Part shown: in pieces, positions 1 through 11,800 of the stretch
Layout: every line of letters begins with the position of its first letter
Position numbering within the stretch: the first letter of the stretch is position 1
Source of the DNA: Oryza sativa Japonica Group
Taxonomy: Eukaryota; Streptophyta; Magnoliopsida; Poales; Poaceae
Length of the DNA stretch: 64,000 nucleotides
NCBI RefSeq assembly: GCF_034140825.1
Contig: NC_089038.1
Span: 24,581,501-24,645,500, forward strand
Direction: 5' to 3'
Notes under the pieces: model-generated
Databases searched by the model: none
What the model saw: only the letters and a program-made list of their open reading frames with translations
What the model was told of the DNA's origin: nothing
Made by a program: the position numbers and the translations under genes

Positions 1-229
1 AGCCATTCATGTCGATTTTGACACTTGATAGCCAAGCTAGAGTGAGAGACGACAATTGAAGAGCTTCTTTTCCTTTTGGAAAGTTACAGATCAGAACAGG
101 ACACCAGCCTAACGCTGATGAACCAATTAGGTGGGTCTTTCTCGCTATTCTTCTGGTCTTATATTTGTCAAAGTAGATAACACAGCTATTGTTGTAGCAC
201 ACAAAGAAAGGCAAAAAAAAAAAACACAT

Positions 230-661
230 TGTCAAAACAGGATTTCGGCAATATAAACGGGATAGCGCACGAGATCTAAAAGTGGATAGATGTGGAGACA
301 AGATCTAGACAGGTTCAGACCCTCTCATCAACCCTCTCATAATACTCTACTCCTGTTTGGGGATTTGAATCCACCAAGTGTAGTATTGATTTGACGATCT
401 AGTTGTGAATCTCATGCCCTAGAGGGCCTCTTGCCTGCCTTATATAGGATGGGGGACAGGATTACAAGACAGAAACCTTAACTAATACGATATCGGCTTC
501 CTAAATCTATTATCAAACCAAAACTTTACGCCATTCCGTAATATACAAGAAAACGTAATACCCAAGTTATGATCCGTTACATATTCCATAGATCTAAACT
601 ATCCCCTATAACTAGTCTGATAACCATGTCGTGTGGGTATGGGGTACCCATAATCTCCACA
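230..661 (-). mobile_element. Solo LTR of an LTR retrotransposon (fossil)
   Basis: Read on the minus strand this 432-bp block starts TGTGGAGATTATGGG and ends with TGTTTTGACA, so it has the TG...CA ends of an LTR. It is flanked by a perfect 5-bp duplication, CACAT (225-229 and 662-666). A TATATAA promoter-like box lies inside, near 440-446. No internal retrotransposon region follows on either side, so it is a solo LTR left by recombination between two LTRs. The start sequence resembles Ty3/gypsy LTRs common in rice; the family is my recollection. The intact duplication suggests a fairly young insertion. Confidence 0.85.
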
Positions 662-835
662 CACATAAAGACAATTGATTTACAAGATTTTAGACTTATG
701 AAAGTTATAAAAATTTCTTTCAATTAAAATTGCACGACATTGCTAAACCCTAAAATTGCTGCAATTTTATTTCACTTTACTGTGATTTTCTTGTTATATA
801 TGGTTTTACTTTATTTTTATGTATTTGGTTTTTTT

Positions 836-1308
836 CATGTACTTCTGTAAAATTTTATTAATTATAAGTTTGTTTCATGTCATTTGTAAATTTTTACATG
901 TTAGAATAATTTATTGTTCAATCATTTGGGAATTTATGAGAACCATAAGATTATTAGTATCATCCAAGGATGAGAAATGTAACTGTATTTTTGAAAAATC
1001 CAGACGCCTGAAATGTCCACTCCCTGAAGGAAAATGTAAGCAAATTTGAAATCACTACTTAAGAGCTTTTGCACGTAGTTTTGTAAAGTTTTATTAATTA
1101 TAAGTTTGTTTCGTGTCATTTGTAAATTTTTATATGTTAGAATAATTTATTTTTCAATCATTTGGGGATTTATGAGAACCATAAGATTATTAGTACCATC
1201 CAAGGATGAGAAATGTAACTGTATCTTTTGAAAAATCCAGACACCTGAAATGTACACTCCCTGAAGAAAAATGTAAGCAAATTTGAAATCACTACTAATA
1301 AGCAGCTT
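836..1308. repeat. Tandem duplication, two copies of about 236 bp
   Basis: Two adjacent, highly similar AT-rich copies. The shared string ATTATAAGTT occurs at 861 and 1097, and ATCACTACT at 1051 and 1288, giving a period of 236-237 bp. The second copy ends just upstream of the 3' end of the WD40 gene. No coding potential is evident. Confidence 0.85.
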
Positions 1309-1485
1309 TTGGAAAGTCCAAAAATATAGTGGACCGTAGAGACTCCCCTCTCCCGTATATACACAAAGGCAGGAGTATCTCCATTCTCAAACAAGTCAAA
1401 CTTCCGTGAGTCCAAAAACGAACAGAAAAAGAAGAAAAAAACGCACACTTTTCTACGTCAAAAATCGTGCCAAACCGGGACCTTG

Positions 1486-2874
1486 CTACGATGCCGCCGC
1501 AACCCGCAGCGACCAGAGCCGCACCTCGCCGTCAAAACTGGCGCTGCAAACCCTCCACTCCTCGTCGCCGCCGTCGTCGTCGGCGCGACGCTTCTTCTGC
1601 GCCGTCACGAGCGCCGCCGCGACCGACCTGACCGCGCTCCCGTGCCCGTCGATCACCGCGACGCAATAGTACCCGCGCCCGTCCGCGCCGCGCCGCCAGG
1701 CGCGGACCGTCTGGTCCGCCGCCCCGCTGACCACCAGCGCGCCGTCGGCGGCGTCCCCGGCCGCGCACGCGACGGAGAGCACCGCCCTGCGGTGCCCGCG
1801 CAGCGCGCCGACCGCGACCATGTGGCTCGCGCTGTCCTCCCGCTCCCACACTACGACGCAGCGGTCGTTGCCGCCGGAGTAGAGCACCTGGCCGCCGCAC
1901 CCGACGGCGACGGCGTTGACCGCCGCCGCGTGGCGGGACAGGGTGGCCACCAGGTGGTAGGCGGGCTTCTTGCCCGGGCGGCGCGAGGCCCTGTCTGGCC
2001 CGGCCGCCGGCGCCCGGGGCGCCCAGACGCGGACGCGCCTGTCGGCGGAGGCGGTGTAGACCGTGCCGTCGTGCGCGACGGCGACGGCGTTGACGGCGTC
2101 GTCGTGCGCCGGCAGCGACTGGAGGCAGCGGAGGGACGGGACGGCCCACACCTTGAGCGTCTTGTCCCAGGAGACGGAGAAGAGGAGGCGGCCGTCGGCG
2201 GAGGCCGCGACGCCGGACACGGCGTCGGCGTGCTCTATCCAGAGCCGACGGTGGTGGCGGCGGACGGTGACGTGGTTGGACGGGACGGGGAACCGGCGGA
2301 GCCGGTCGGAGACGGTGGGGAGCGCGGCGGCGAGGCGGAGCCGGTCGGGCGCGCGGGAGGACATCCGCCACAGCCGCAGCCTCCCGTCCTGGTGCCCCGT
2401 CACGGCGGCCTTGCCGCCATGAAGGTGCGCCACGCACTTGACCGACCCGGCCGCCGAAGTATCATCCGCCATGTCGGAGGTGGAGGTCGCCTCCATGGTG
2501 AACACGTCGTGGAGGACCACAGCCGCCGGCCTGGCGACGACGACGACGAGACCACCACCGCCGTGAACCGAGTAGTCCGCCGCCGCGACGGCGGCAGCCG
2601 ATGCCGCCGCCGCCGCCGTGGACAGAGGGCACAGAGTAGTAACATGGGCGAACGATGCGGCGAGGCTTGCGCTCATGCTACCCGTCACATCCGACAGCGA
2701 CGGCAGCGAAGGGAGGGACATCGACGACGACGCCTCCGACACCGCGGCCGCCGCGGCGGAAGACGACGTCGAGACAGTCGACGAGGAGGACGACACCGCC
2801 GCTGCCTGCTGCTTACTGCCGCTATTGCTGCTGTCTCCCTCGCCGGCGGCTGCCGCGCTGTCGCCGGTGGCCAT
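1486..2874 (-). CDS. WD40-repeat protein, single exon
   Basis: One uninterrupted reading frame of 462 residues. Residues 1-90 are a Ser/Ala-rich low-complexity leader with the short motif SLPSLPSLSD (about 53-62). Seven WD40-like blades follow from about residue 110 to the end: GHQDGRLRLW near 160, SWDKTLKVW near 235, SADRRVRVW near 276, GGNDRCVVVW near 334, AADQTVRAW near 385 and SFDGEVRLW near 446. This layout matches the plant transducin/WD40 group of intronless genes, which serve as protein-interaction scaffolds; no enzymatic motif is present and the partner is unknown. I chose the ATG at 2874; an in-frame ATG at 2898 would add eight residues, and the frame stays open to 3201 without a clear start. 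The GC-rich opposite strand carries a long chance ORF. Confidence 0.88.
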   Translation of the reverse strand: MATGDSAAAAGEGDSSNSGSKQQAAAVSSSSSTVSTSSSAAAAAVSEASSSMSLPSLPSLSDVTGSMSASLAASFAHVTTLCPLSTAAAAASAAAVAAADYSVHGGGGLVVVVARPAAVVLHDVFTMEATSTSDMADDTSAAGSVKCVAHLHGGKAAVTGHQDGRLRLWRMSSRAPDRLRLAAALPTVSDRLRRFPVPSNHVTVRRHHRRLWIEHADAVSGVAASADGRLLFSVSWDKTLKVWAVPSLRCLQSLPAHDDAVNAVAVAHDGTVYTASADRRVRVWAPRAPAAGPDRASRRPGKKPAYHLVATLSRHAAAVNAVAVGCGGQVLYSGGNDRCVVVWEREDSASHMVAVGALRGHRRAVLSVACAAGDAADGALVVSGAADQTVRAWRRGADGRGYYCVAVIDGHGSAVRSVAAALVTAQKKRRADDDGGDEEWRVCSASFDGEVRLWSLRVAAAS

Positions 2875-2974
2875 GCAAAGCCGCGGGAGAAGCCGCATCA
2901 GGAGACACCACCACCCACTGTGACAGCGGCCGCGACTCCGTGGAATGGAGGAGTTGGTTCGAGTGCGAGGAGGG

Positions 2975-2984
2975 GGTATTTGTA
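2975..2984 (-). promoter_or_regulatory. Candidate TATA-like box of the WD40 gene
   Basis: TACAAATACC on the minus strand, about 100 bases upstream of the chosen ATG. The spacing fits a short leader, but the match to TATAAA is imperfect. Confidence 0.3.
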
Positions 2985-4803
2985 CGCGCAGGCTTGGGTC
3001 GGCTTCCTCCATCTGACGACTGGGGATTGTCCGGCACATGTACGGGTGGGAGACTGGACGGTCAGGATGGCCCCGATGTGACCTGTCGGTACGCGCTCGG
3101 TTCGAGTGGACAGCCCGGGGCGGAGGTGTCGGGGGCACCGGTGTGCGGTCGATGGCGCGAGCCCGCCCCGCCTTACGGTCGGTCGACGTCGTCCGATCCA
3201 CCCGGTTGGAATCGCCGCTGCGTCAACGTGTGATCTTTGCAAAAAAAAAAAAAAGAAAAATGAAGAAATAAGTGTGATGTGATCAACTTCTACACCAGCT
3301 TCTCAATCTCAGATCGTGATGCTTGCTGTACACTTACAAAGTGTACAGATCACGTTTGGTCCAGGATTAGTGCCTCGACTGCCTCCCCGGAATTTTCATA
3401 CTACATTCTAACCTGATGAATTAATCGGGACCGATGTGATTTTTTCCATCAAACGAGGCTATGAATTTAACACTAAAATGTATGGTACCTTTTGCTTTGG
3501 ACATCGCGGCCTGTACCAAAGTGTCAAGTGCCAATTAGCCCTGTGCAATTCCATTTGTGCGTGCACACGAGAGGCTCTCTCTCGATGAACAGTAGGGACT
3601 CCGAAGTGACGGTTCGGCAAGTGGTTCGCGTCAGGACCATACGCTGAAGAAATATGCGTGCAAAACATGTACGATCGAGTACGACCGTAACGTGACTGAC
3701 ATCTCGGCTCCAGTAACGGCATGGGTAAGATGTTATGTTTACGTCGGATGGAACCACCGGTTTTTGTTTCAACGTGGCAAACTGTATCGGGACTTGAAAC
3801 GTGAGCCGCATGCGTTTTATGGCTTCACCTATGGATCCGTAAATTGACACGTCCATCTTCTCCTGTGTTGTGTGTTAGTGTGAACTTTGAAGGAGTATAG
3901 TACAATTCAATGTGGGTTGGTCCACTGCCACGCATTGTCAATTTGGCTCTGAAAGAAGCGTTTCGAAATTTTCAGTGATAACTGAACCAGCGTGTGGTAC
4001 TGGTTGAGCTTAGTGGTCAGATAGTGATATATTTTTCAAAAAACATAATATAAATATAGACGCTCACAAATACGCATACACTATAAACATATAGACGTGC
4101 GTCCTATCATTATGAACATCTCGGAAAGATTGGACCGATACATCTAGAGATTAACGAAATAGATGTCTCGCTGTTGATGGGTATGTTGTCTGTCACTGAA
4201 AGAATAAATAGCCGCAAATATGAGTATCCATGTCAATCTAAAACTTGAAGTGAACTTGTTCTATTAAAAAAAACTTAATCAGTTGAGCTATACTCATTTT
4301 GCAGAAAGTATTATTTTTTTATCCAACATGCAAGCTCATCAGAGAACGAAGGCTGCTGCAAATTGGAGAACAAAATCTTGCAAATCTGCTGTGGAGGAAA
4401 CGGCAGGAGGTAAGGACAAGCGTCCTTGAGAAAAACAATCTGAGGACAAATGCTCTTACTGGCTGATCATGTAAGAGAGACAAGATTGTACTATTAGCAA
4501 AGTAGAGAGTAGATCATGTTATATAAAGTTTTTGAGTAACTAGTATATGTTGCTAGTAACGAGATACTGCAAAAGCTACCTCCATTTGATCCAACATGCA
4601 TGTGATGCCAAGAGTGGACTACTTAGACAACATTATCTTACAACACTTAATGCAGTAAAGGAAAAGCTAATTATGACTTATAAGAGGTTGGACAAATCTC
4701 AACCGAATATATATGGTGCAAAAAAGAGCATGGGGGCTACATGTAAAGCAATGCAATATATAGAATGTCAAATGAGGATCATATCCTAATCGCTGCTCCC
4801 TAA

Positions 4804-4806
<3 letters not shown>

Positions 4807-4853
<47 letters not shown>
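4807..4853. repeat. (CT)n microsatellite
   Basis: An uninterrupted CT dinucleotide run of about 47 bases. Such tracts usually vary in length between cultivars. Confidence 0.95.
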
Positions 4854-4856
<3 letters not shown>

Positions 4857-4911
4857 GCTTCACTTTACGCCAAAATTAAGCAGGATTTAAGCAGGCCTGT
4901 GTTACGGGTAT

Positions 4912-5664
4912 GTGTGCAGTGTGCTTTCTGGTCCCATTGCCAGCTCCATAGCCACCCTAGAATATGATTCTACGACTACCATCTTGATAGCTTATTCAGC
5001 TCGGATCTCAAAATGTTCTGTATTTGCAGAGCAGATTTGTCAAACAATGGGTGTGTTTAGTGGAGATTTGCCAAAAAGATTTCACGGTCGTCAGGGATGT
5101 GATTTGAGTGGAGAAGCAGCAAAGAATATATGTTCCCTTCTGGAGAATGCAACATAAACTAATCTGTTGTCATTTTTCACTTTTGGCATGCTCCTCAGCC
5201 TTTCCTTTACCTCGCAGGGGTGGGTTTCAAAATTCAGAGCGTGACATGAACAATTTTTGAACAGAATCATTACATACACGCAGACAAATTGGAGATTTCT
5301 AGTAGGTTTGAAATTAACACCGAAAAGAAAAAAAAGAAGAGTTGCCAATGAGTTAACTCAATGAAATGAACAGGCGATCAATGGATCAGTGTCAAGTCGA
5401 TGCCATTGGAAGATATTGAGCAGCCTATTGCGCTTGTTTACTCAAGAAGCAGCAAATTGGAAATGGATGATATCAAGCTGATCGCAACGTCGAGCAACTA
5501 CACAGTGTTTTTTTTTTAATCTGCACAGTAACATCAGCGTCACGCTAAGAAAATCTGCAGACAAAATCCACAGTGCAATCAGCAAGGAGTGCCACGAGGT
5601 GAGCAGTGACGACGGCGACAGGCACATGCTCAGCGACGAGATAAGCAGCAACAGCAGATAACAT
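4912..5664 (+). other. Unrecognised coding-like pieces, possible gene relic
   Basis: Three short open stretches lie close together on the plus strand. From 4912 to 5157 a frame of 81 residues runs through a TATTTGCAG acceptor-like site near 5029. From 5400 to 5515 a frame begins MPLEDIEQPIALVYSRSS and stops just after a run of T. From about 5532 to 5664 a third frame contains SVTLRKSADKIHSAISKEC and ends in NSR before a stop. Their composition is protein-like, but I do not recognise the family. They may be exons of a decayed or unannotated gene, or chance. Confidence 0.2.
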
Positions 5665-8365
5665 AACAGATAACACGGCCACTAAATTCAAAGACCGGTT
5701 GTCTTCTTGAGCAGGATTAGGGCACTATACGAGCGTATCATCAGGATCAGTTAGTTCTTGCGTGAGCGTGACATACGCAAGAACTGGGGGCAGAGACACA
5801 GATCGAACTGGAAAGCCTGGATCCATCTACATGCTTCGTCTCCAAGCGTTGTTGATATGCTTTGCACTGTTCACTCTTTTACTAGCGCAAAGGTGATAAA
5901 AGCGACCAGAGGCAAGAGGATCGAGCGAAAATGCAACCAATCATTCGAAATGTTCGTTTCATGTTCGCTCAAGCAAAGGAACCTGTCCTGCAACGACATT
6001 TACGTATCTCCTAACGGCGTCTTGGGGCATAAATTATTGCCAAATCGCAAGCAACTGCCAACTGGTCACTAAGATACTGTTTGGAAGGCTTAATATTCCG
6101 AGAAACACTTGGTGAGAATTTAGCTGGTGAAAATATAGAAAAGCTAGGTTTCTCATTTCTATATTCTAGCTTATTTTCTGAATCCTACAACTGCATATTT
6201 TTAAAATCTGTATGAAAATCTGAACTGCTTGAGAAGAGTTTTTAAGAGCAGAAGATTGTAGAATAAGCTATATTTTTTAAATAGACCCTAAAAAGCATGC
6301 AAAGCTCAAGGCACGCAGCAGCCTAATGGCCGTCGGTATCACCGTGTTGGGTTGTGATTTCCTTGGATGGCAATATGGCATTGTGGCCCTGTCGGGTTGT
6401 GGCACCACGGAATCGAATGATCCGTGTCTCCACGGCGTCCCAGCCTCCAGGTGTACGTGGCGCGCTCGCGAGCAGGGTCAAGGACCGCATCGAGTAGGGA
6501 CCTGAAAACTTGTGTGCAGCCACCACAGGCAGCACCGCACGAAGCCATCTTCGGTGGTGTCCGCTTCAATTGCAGTGGGCAACCACGCGCACATGTGCGT
6601 TTGTTTGCTTTGCTCGTTTGGTGCAGCCTAGGTAGGCCAACAGCAGAACACCTGGCCTGCCGTGGTTGGGCGATCAAGACGATCCAAAAGAGCACGTCTC
6701 GCTTTTTTTTGTTGCATCATATGGATTCGTAGTACTGCCAATGATAATATGCCGCGTTTCGTGCATGCTGCCTGCTGCTGGTGGTTGTCAGATGAAGTGG
6801 TCGTGAGCTCGAGATGGCATGGATTGGTTGGTTTTTCTGATCAGGTGACACGGCTCCGCTGGTCACTTGTGTCACCCTGCCAGGGCGTGCATGATTGGGG
6901 CGGGTCTTTTTGGGTGGCACTAGTACTACATTGGTTGTGTGGGAAAACGATGGGTTCTTCAATTGAAGGAGTCACGTAACAAAGTTTGTAGAAAACGGAC
7001 AATGTAATCATGATGCATATTTTCAGACTTCAGTCAATCGCATTGTCCACAGTTTGATACAAACATATATAGCGTGCGTCGAATAGATGTGGGTGGCGTT
7101 GGATTGGACTCGAGATGAAAGAAAGGCGCCGTAGGGTGGTTACCTTTCGTGTCTCCTTGTTTTCTAAAGAGGATTTGACCTCGGCGAAAACGGGTCTCGC
7201 AAGAACGAGCAACATTCATCGATGCATCATTATATGTGGACAAATGTGTTCCATCCCGACGATTTCCAAACAAATTCCCGATAAATCGTTACATGGTGTC
7301 CTTAGATAGTGTCAAATCTAATCGTAAACACATTTTGGGATGGAAGTAGTAGCATATGCATTTGCCCATCGCGTATGCCTACGGCTATATATCGGATAGA
7401 GCGAGGGACTCGTGAACGATGCAAAACGTCTCAATGCGTTCTCCACGAAACTTTCCCGCATCCCGGCTGCGACACCGCGGGCATGCGGTGCTGGGCGCGA
7501 CGGCGGTAGGCAAGGCAAACAACGATAATTCGTGTGGCCAAACCCAACCCACACCGTACCCACTAGGGTCACAAATTCGCCGGCGTAGCGCGTGTAGCCA
7601 GTAGGCCGCCAAGGCCAACCAACCGCTCGCTTTCCCCGTAACGCGAGGCCCGCGCCGCGGCGCTTTCTGTGCGGGGCGTTGCGGGGTGCGGCGAAAAACG
7701 GGCCGGAAAACGAGCGACCGGCAGGCTGCAGACAGAGCGAGGTCGCTCGTACGAGCACACGCCACTGATGAATAGCCAGGAAGATGCAGCCATTGCAGCC
7801 GGGGTGCGCCTCGGACGTGATACCTTTACTGCCCCAAAAATGGCTCTCCTGCGCACATGGCACTCGGCTGCAGTGGGTGATGGACGCTGCACCGGGGGCT
7901 GTGAACCTGTGAAAGTATGAGGTCAGGTAACGCAGATTCTGGCGGACCACGCTGCCGAAAGGGACTTTGGCTATCGATGAAACAAGGAAGGGAGCAGCTT
8001 TGGCCAGGTACGTGTGGGCGACCAGCGTCCTGGTTGGTAATGTTACGTACGAGAGGATTGTGAATGGTGGTGACATGGGGGCGGGGTAGTGGAAGTTATA
8101 TATCAGCGTGGCATTTGGCACGCACCCTTTTTACGTGTGCCAACTGCAAGTTAGGATGATGAGAGTGAAACGCCAGCGCTTCTTCTCGATCCCCTTTTGT
8201 TGGAACTTGGAAGGGAACAGCTGCACTTCGTATATCAGATTTGCGAAGAAAAAGACTACGAGCAAAAGCTAGCGCCAAGGCCGGCGGAATATACAAACCA
8301 AATTAACTGCAAGCAGGGGCTATAAACACACGCTAATGGCTATGGGTATCTACTCTACGATCGTA

Positions 8366-8583
8366 CTCCCTCCATCCAAAAAAAAAAAGACAAACCCTGG
8401 TTTCCGTGTCCAACGTTTGACCGTCTGTCTTATTTGAAAAAATTATGAAAAAAATTAAAAAGACAAGTCACGCATAAAATATTAATCATGTTTTATCATC
8501 TAACAACAATGAAAATACAAATTATAAAAAATTTTCATATAAGAGAAATCCAATGTTTGCTTTTTTTTTTAGGACGGAGGGAG
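8366..8583. mobile_element. Stowaway-like MITE
   Basis: A 218-bp element with ends CTCCCTCCATCC and GGACGGAGGGAG, flanked by TA on both sides (8364-8365, 8584-8585). It belongs to the family whose body carries GTTTGACCGTCTGTC and ATCATGTTTTATCATCTAA; the copy at 33099-33330 is related. It lies about 270 bp upstream of the ABC transporter start and could contribute to its promoter. Confidence 0.85.
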
Positions 8584-8851
8584 TATAACATATTCTTCTC
8601 TACTGTTATTTGAACTGGCTTGGCTGCATCGTTCGGGACAAAACGGAAGTACTCACCAGATTTCGATATGATTGGTATATTCCTCACTCGAAAGGCCTTC
8701 TCTGACAGCAGGCTACGTGACAAGCTCGGATTAATCCGTCTAATTGGACGACAGACAGCCAATGACTAAGTGGCAGTTAGCTGATTAATAGTAGAGAAAT
8801 TTTGGTTAAGCTTCGAACGCAATCGGTTAGTTCGCTTGGAAACTAGGCCCG

Positions 8852-11800
8852 ATGGGCGACAAGGAGAAGCCGTCGTTCCTGCGGCTGGTTCGCTACGCCG
8901 ACGCGCACGACCGGTGCCTGATGGCGCTGGGCGTTCTGGGCAGCTTCGGCGATGGCATGATGCAGCCGCTGTCAATGCTGGTGCTCGGCGACATCGTCAA
9001 CAGCTACGGCGGCGCCGGCGGCGCCGGCAGTGCCCGGAGCGCCTTCAGCTCCGGCGCCGTCGACAAGGTGATCAATCGTGCCATCCATTTACGTTTCCAT
9101 ATGCAACTCCTTTCCTGAATCTTATTCTTGCGCGTAAGCTGCATTGCAGTTTGCGCTTCGGTTACTGTACGTCGCCGTTGCAGTGGGTGCCTGCTCCTTC
9201 CTAGGTGAGCAACTTTGAATCAAACAAATTAGTGATCAGTGATAAAAAATCAGAAGTAGTGTTTGATCGGTGAGAATTTTCTTTGGACGATCATGGAGAA
9301 CATGAATGTTGGTTGGTGATCTTCAGAGGGTCTGTGCTGGACGAGAACGGCGGAACGGCAGGCGTCAAAGATGAGGAGGCTGTACCTGGAGGCCGTCCTG
9401 AGCCAGGAGGTGGCGTTCTTCGACGCCGCGCCCTCCTCGCCGTCGTCGCCGCAGGCCCAGGCCCAGGCCACCACGTTCCGCGTCATCTCCACCGTCTCCG
9501 ACGACGCCGACGCCATCCAGGACTTCCTCGGCGAGAAGCTCCCCATGGTCCTGGCCAACGCGACGCTCTTCTTCGGCGCGCTGGCCGTGTCGTTCGTGTT
9601 CGCGTGGCGGCTCGCGCTGGCGGGCCTCCCGTTCACGCTCCTCCTCTTCGTCACGCCGAGCGTGCTCCTCGCCGGGCGCATGGCCGCGGCGGCCGGGGAG
9701 GCCCGCGCGGCGTACGAGGAGGCGGGCGGGATAGCGCAGCAGGCGGTGTCGTCCATCCGGACGGTGGCGTCGTACACCGCTGAGCGGCGGACGGTGGAGC
9801 GGTTCCGCGGCGCGGTGGCGCGGAGCGCGGCGCTCGGCGTCAGGCAGGGGCTCATCAAGGGCGCCGTGATCGGGAGCATGGGCGTCATCTACGCCGTCTG
9901 GTCCTTCTTGTCGTGGATCGGCAGCCTCCTCGTCATCCACCTGCACGCCCAGGGCGGCCACGTGTTCGTCGCCTCCATCTGCATCGTTTTGGCGGGAATG
10001 TAAGCATTCAAATTACAAACACACCCTCCATTTCAAAACAAGTGACATTTTTACCGATAATGTACGTTCGTGCTGTTGTTGCTAATGTCAGGTCGATCAT
10101 GATGGCGCTGCCGAACCTCCGGTACTTCATTGACGCGACGGCGGCGGCGAGCCGGATGCAAGAAATGATCGAAATGCTCCCACCGCTCGAAGGGGCGGAG
10201 AAGAAGGGAGCCACCATGGAAAGGATCAGGGGCGAGATCGTGTTCAAAGACGTGCACTTCTCGTACCCGTCGAGGCCGGACACGCTGGTGCTCAACGGCT
10301 TCAACCTGACCATCTCTGAGGGCGCCACCGTCGGTCTCGTCGGCGGCAGCGGGTCCGGGAAGTCCACCGTGATCTCGCTGCTGCAGAGGTTCTACAGCCC
10401 GGACTCCGGGGAGATATCGATGGACGACCATGGCATTGACACGCTCAATGTGGAGTGGCTTAGGAGCCAGATAGGGCTAGTGAGCCAAGAGCCTGTACTG
10501 TTTGCGACCTCCATTAGGGAGAACATACTGTTCGGCGACGAGACGGCCTCGTTGAAGCAAGTCGTCGCCGCGGCGAAGATGGCCAATGCCCACGAGTTCA
10601 TCGTCAAGTTGCCCCATGGATACGAAACTCATGTACACAAGCAACAGCAATTTTTACAGTGCATGCTACAGCACGCTGAATCTTATGGTGTATTTTTTTT
10701 TTCTCCGGTGCAGGTTGGTCAGTTCGGGACGCAGCTGTCGGGAGGGCAGAAGCAGCGCATCGCCATTGCTCGAGCGCTCGTCCGGGACCCGAGGATCCTG
10801 CTGCTGGACGAGGCGACGAGCGCGCTCGACGCCGAGTCGGAGCGGACGGTGCAGGACGCGCTGGACCGGGCGTCCGTGGGCCGGACCACCGTGATCGTAG
10901 CGCACCGCCTCTCGACGCTCCGCAAGGCGGACACGATTGCGGTGCTCGACGCTGGCCGCGTCGTGGAGGCCGGCACGCACGACGAGCTCTTGGGGATGGA
11001 CGACGGGGGTGAAGGCGGCGTGTACGCCAGGATGGTGCACCTGCAGAAGGCGCCACCCGTGGCGGCGAGGGAGGAGCGCCACCGCGCCGTGGATGTGGTG
11101 GAGAGCGAGATGGTGTCGTTCCGCAGCGTGGAGATTATGTCGGCGGTCAGCGCCACCGAGCACCGTCCTAGCCCCGCGCCGTCGTTCTGCTCGGTCGAAC
11201 ACTCGACGGAGATTGGGAGGAAGCTCGTGGACCACGGTGTGGCGCGCTCCAGGAAGCCCTCGAAGCTTCGCCTGCTGAAGATGAACCGGCCGGAGTGGAA
11301 GCAGGCGTTGCTTGGGTGCGTTGGCGCCGTCGTCTTCGGCGCGGTGCTGCCGCTGTACTCGTACAGCCTAGGCTCGTTGCCGGAGGTTTATTTCCTCGCC
11401 GACGATGGCCAGATCCGTTCCAAGACCAGGTTGTACTACTTCCTCTTCCTTGGCATCGCCGTCGTCTGCATCACGGCGAACATCGTGCAGCACTACAACT
11501 TCGCGGTGATGGGCGAGCGCCTGACGGAGCGTGTCCGGGGCCAGATGCTCGCCAAGATCCTCTCCTTCGAGGTCGGGTGGTTCGACGAGGACGAGAACTC
11601 GAGCGCCGCGGTGTGCGCGCGGCTGGCGACACAGTCGAGCAAGGTCCGCTCCCTCGTCGGCGACCGCATGTGCCTGCTGGTCCAGGCGGGCGCCACGGCG
11701 TCGCTGGGCTTCTCGCTCGCGCTCGCCGTGTCGTGGCGCCTCGCCACGGTGATGATGGCCATGCAGCCGCTGATCATCGCGAGCTTCTACTTCAAGAAGG

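Larger units (their letters stand above)
3283..8365. other. Gene-poor interval of about 5 kb
   Basis: I see no recognisable complete gene. The stretch is of mixed composition. It holds a diverged fragment near 4040-4220 that resembles a repeat common in grass genomes, the CT microsatellite at 4807-4853, and unrecognised coding-like pieces between 4912 and 5664. The part from 6300 to 8100 is moderately GC-rich and may include distal promoter sequence of the ABC transporter; nothing specific can be supported there. Confidence 0.5.

Noticed and set aside
1483-3081. Long plus-strand ORF (532 residues) over the WD40 gene
   Set aside because: It is Arg/Ala/Gly-rich, has no domain, and exactly opposes a real WD40 frame; high GC depletes stops on both strands.
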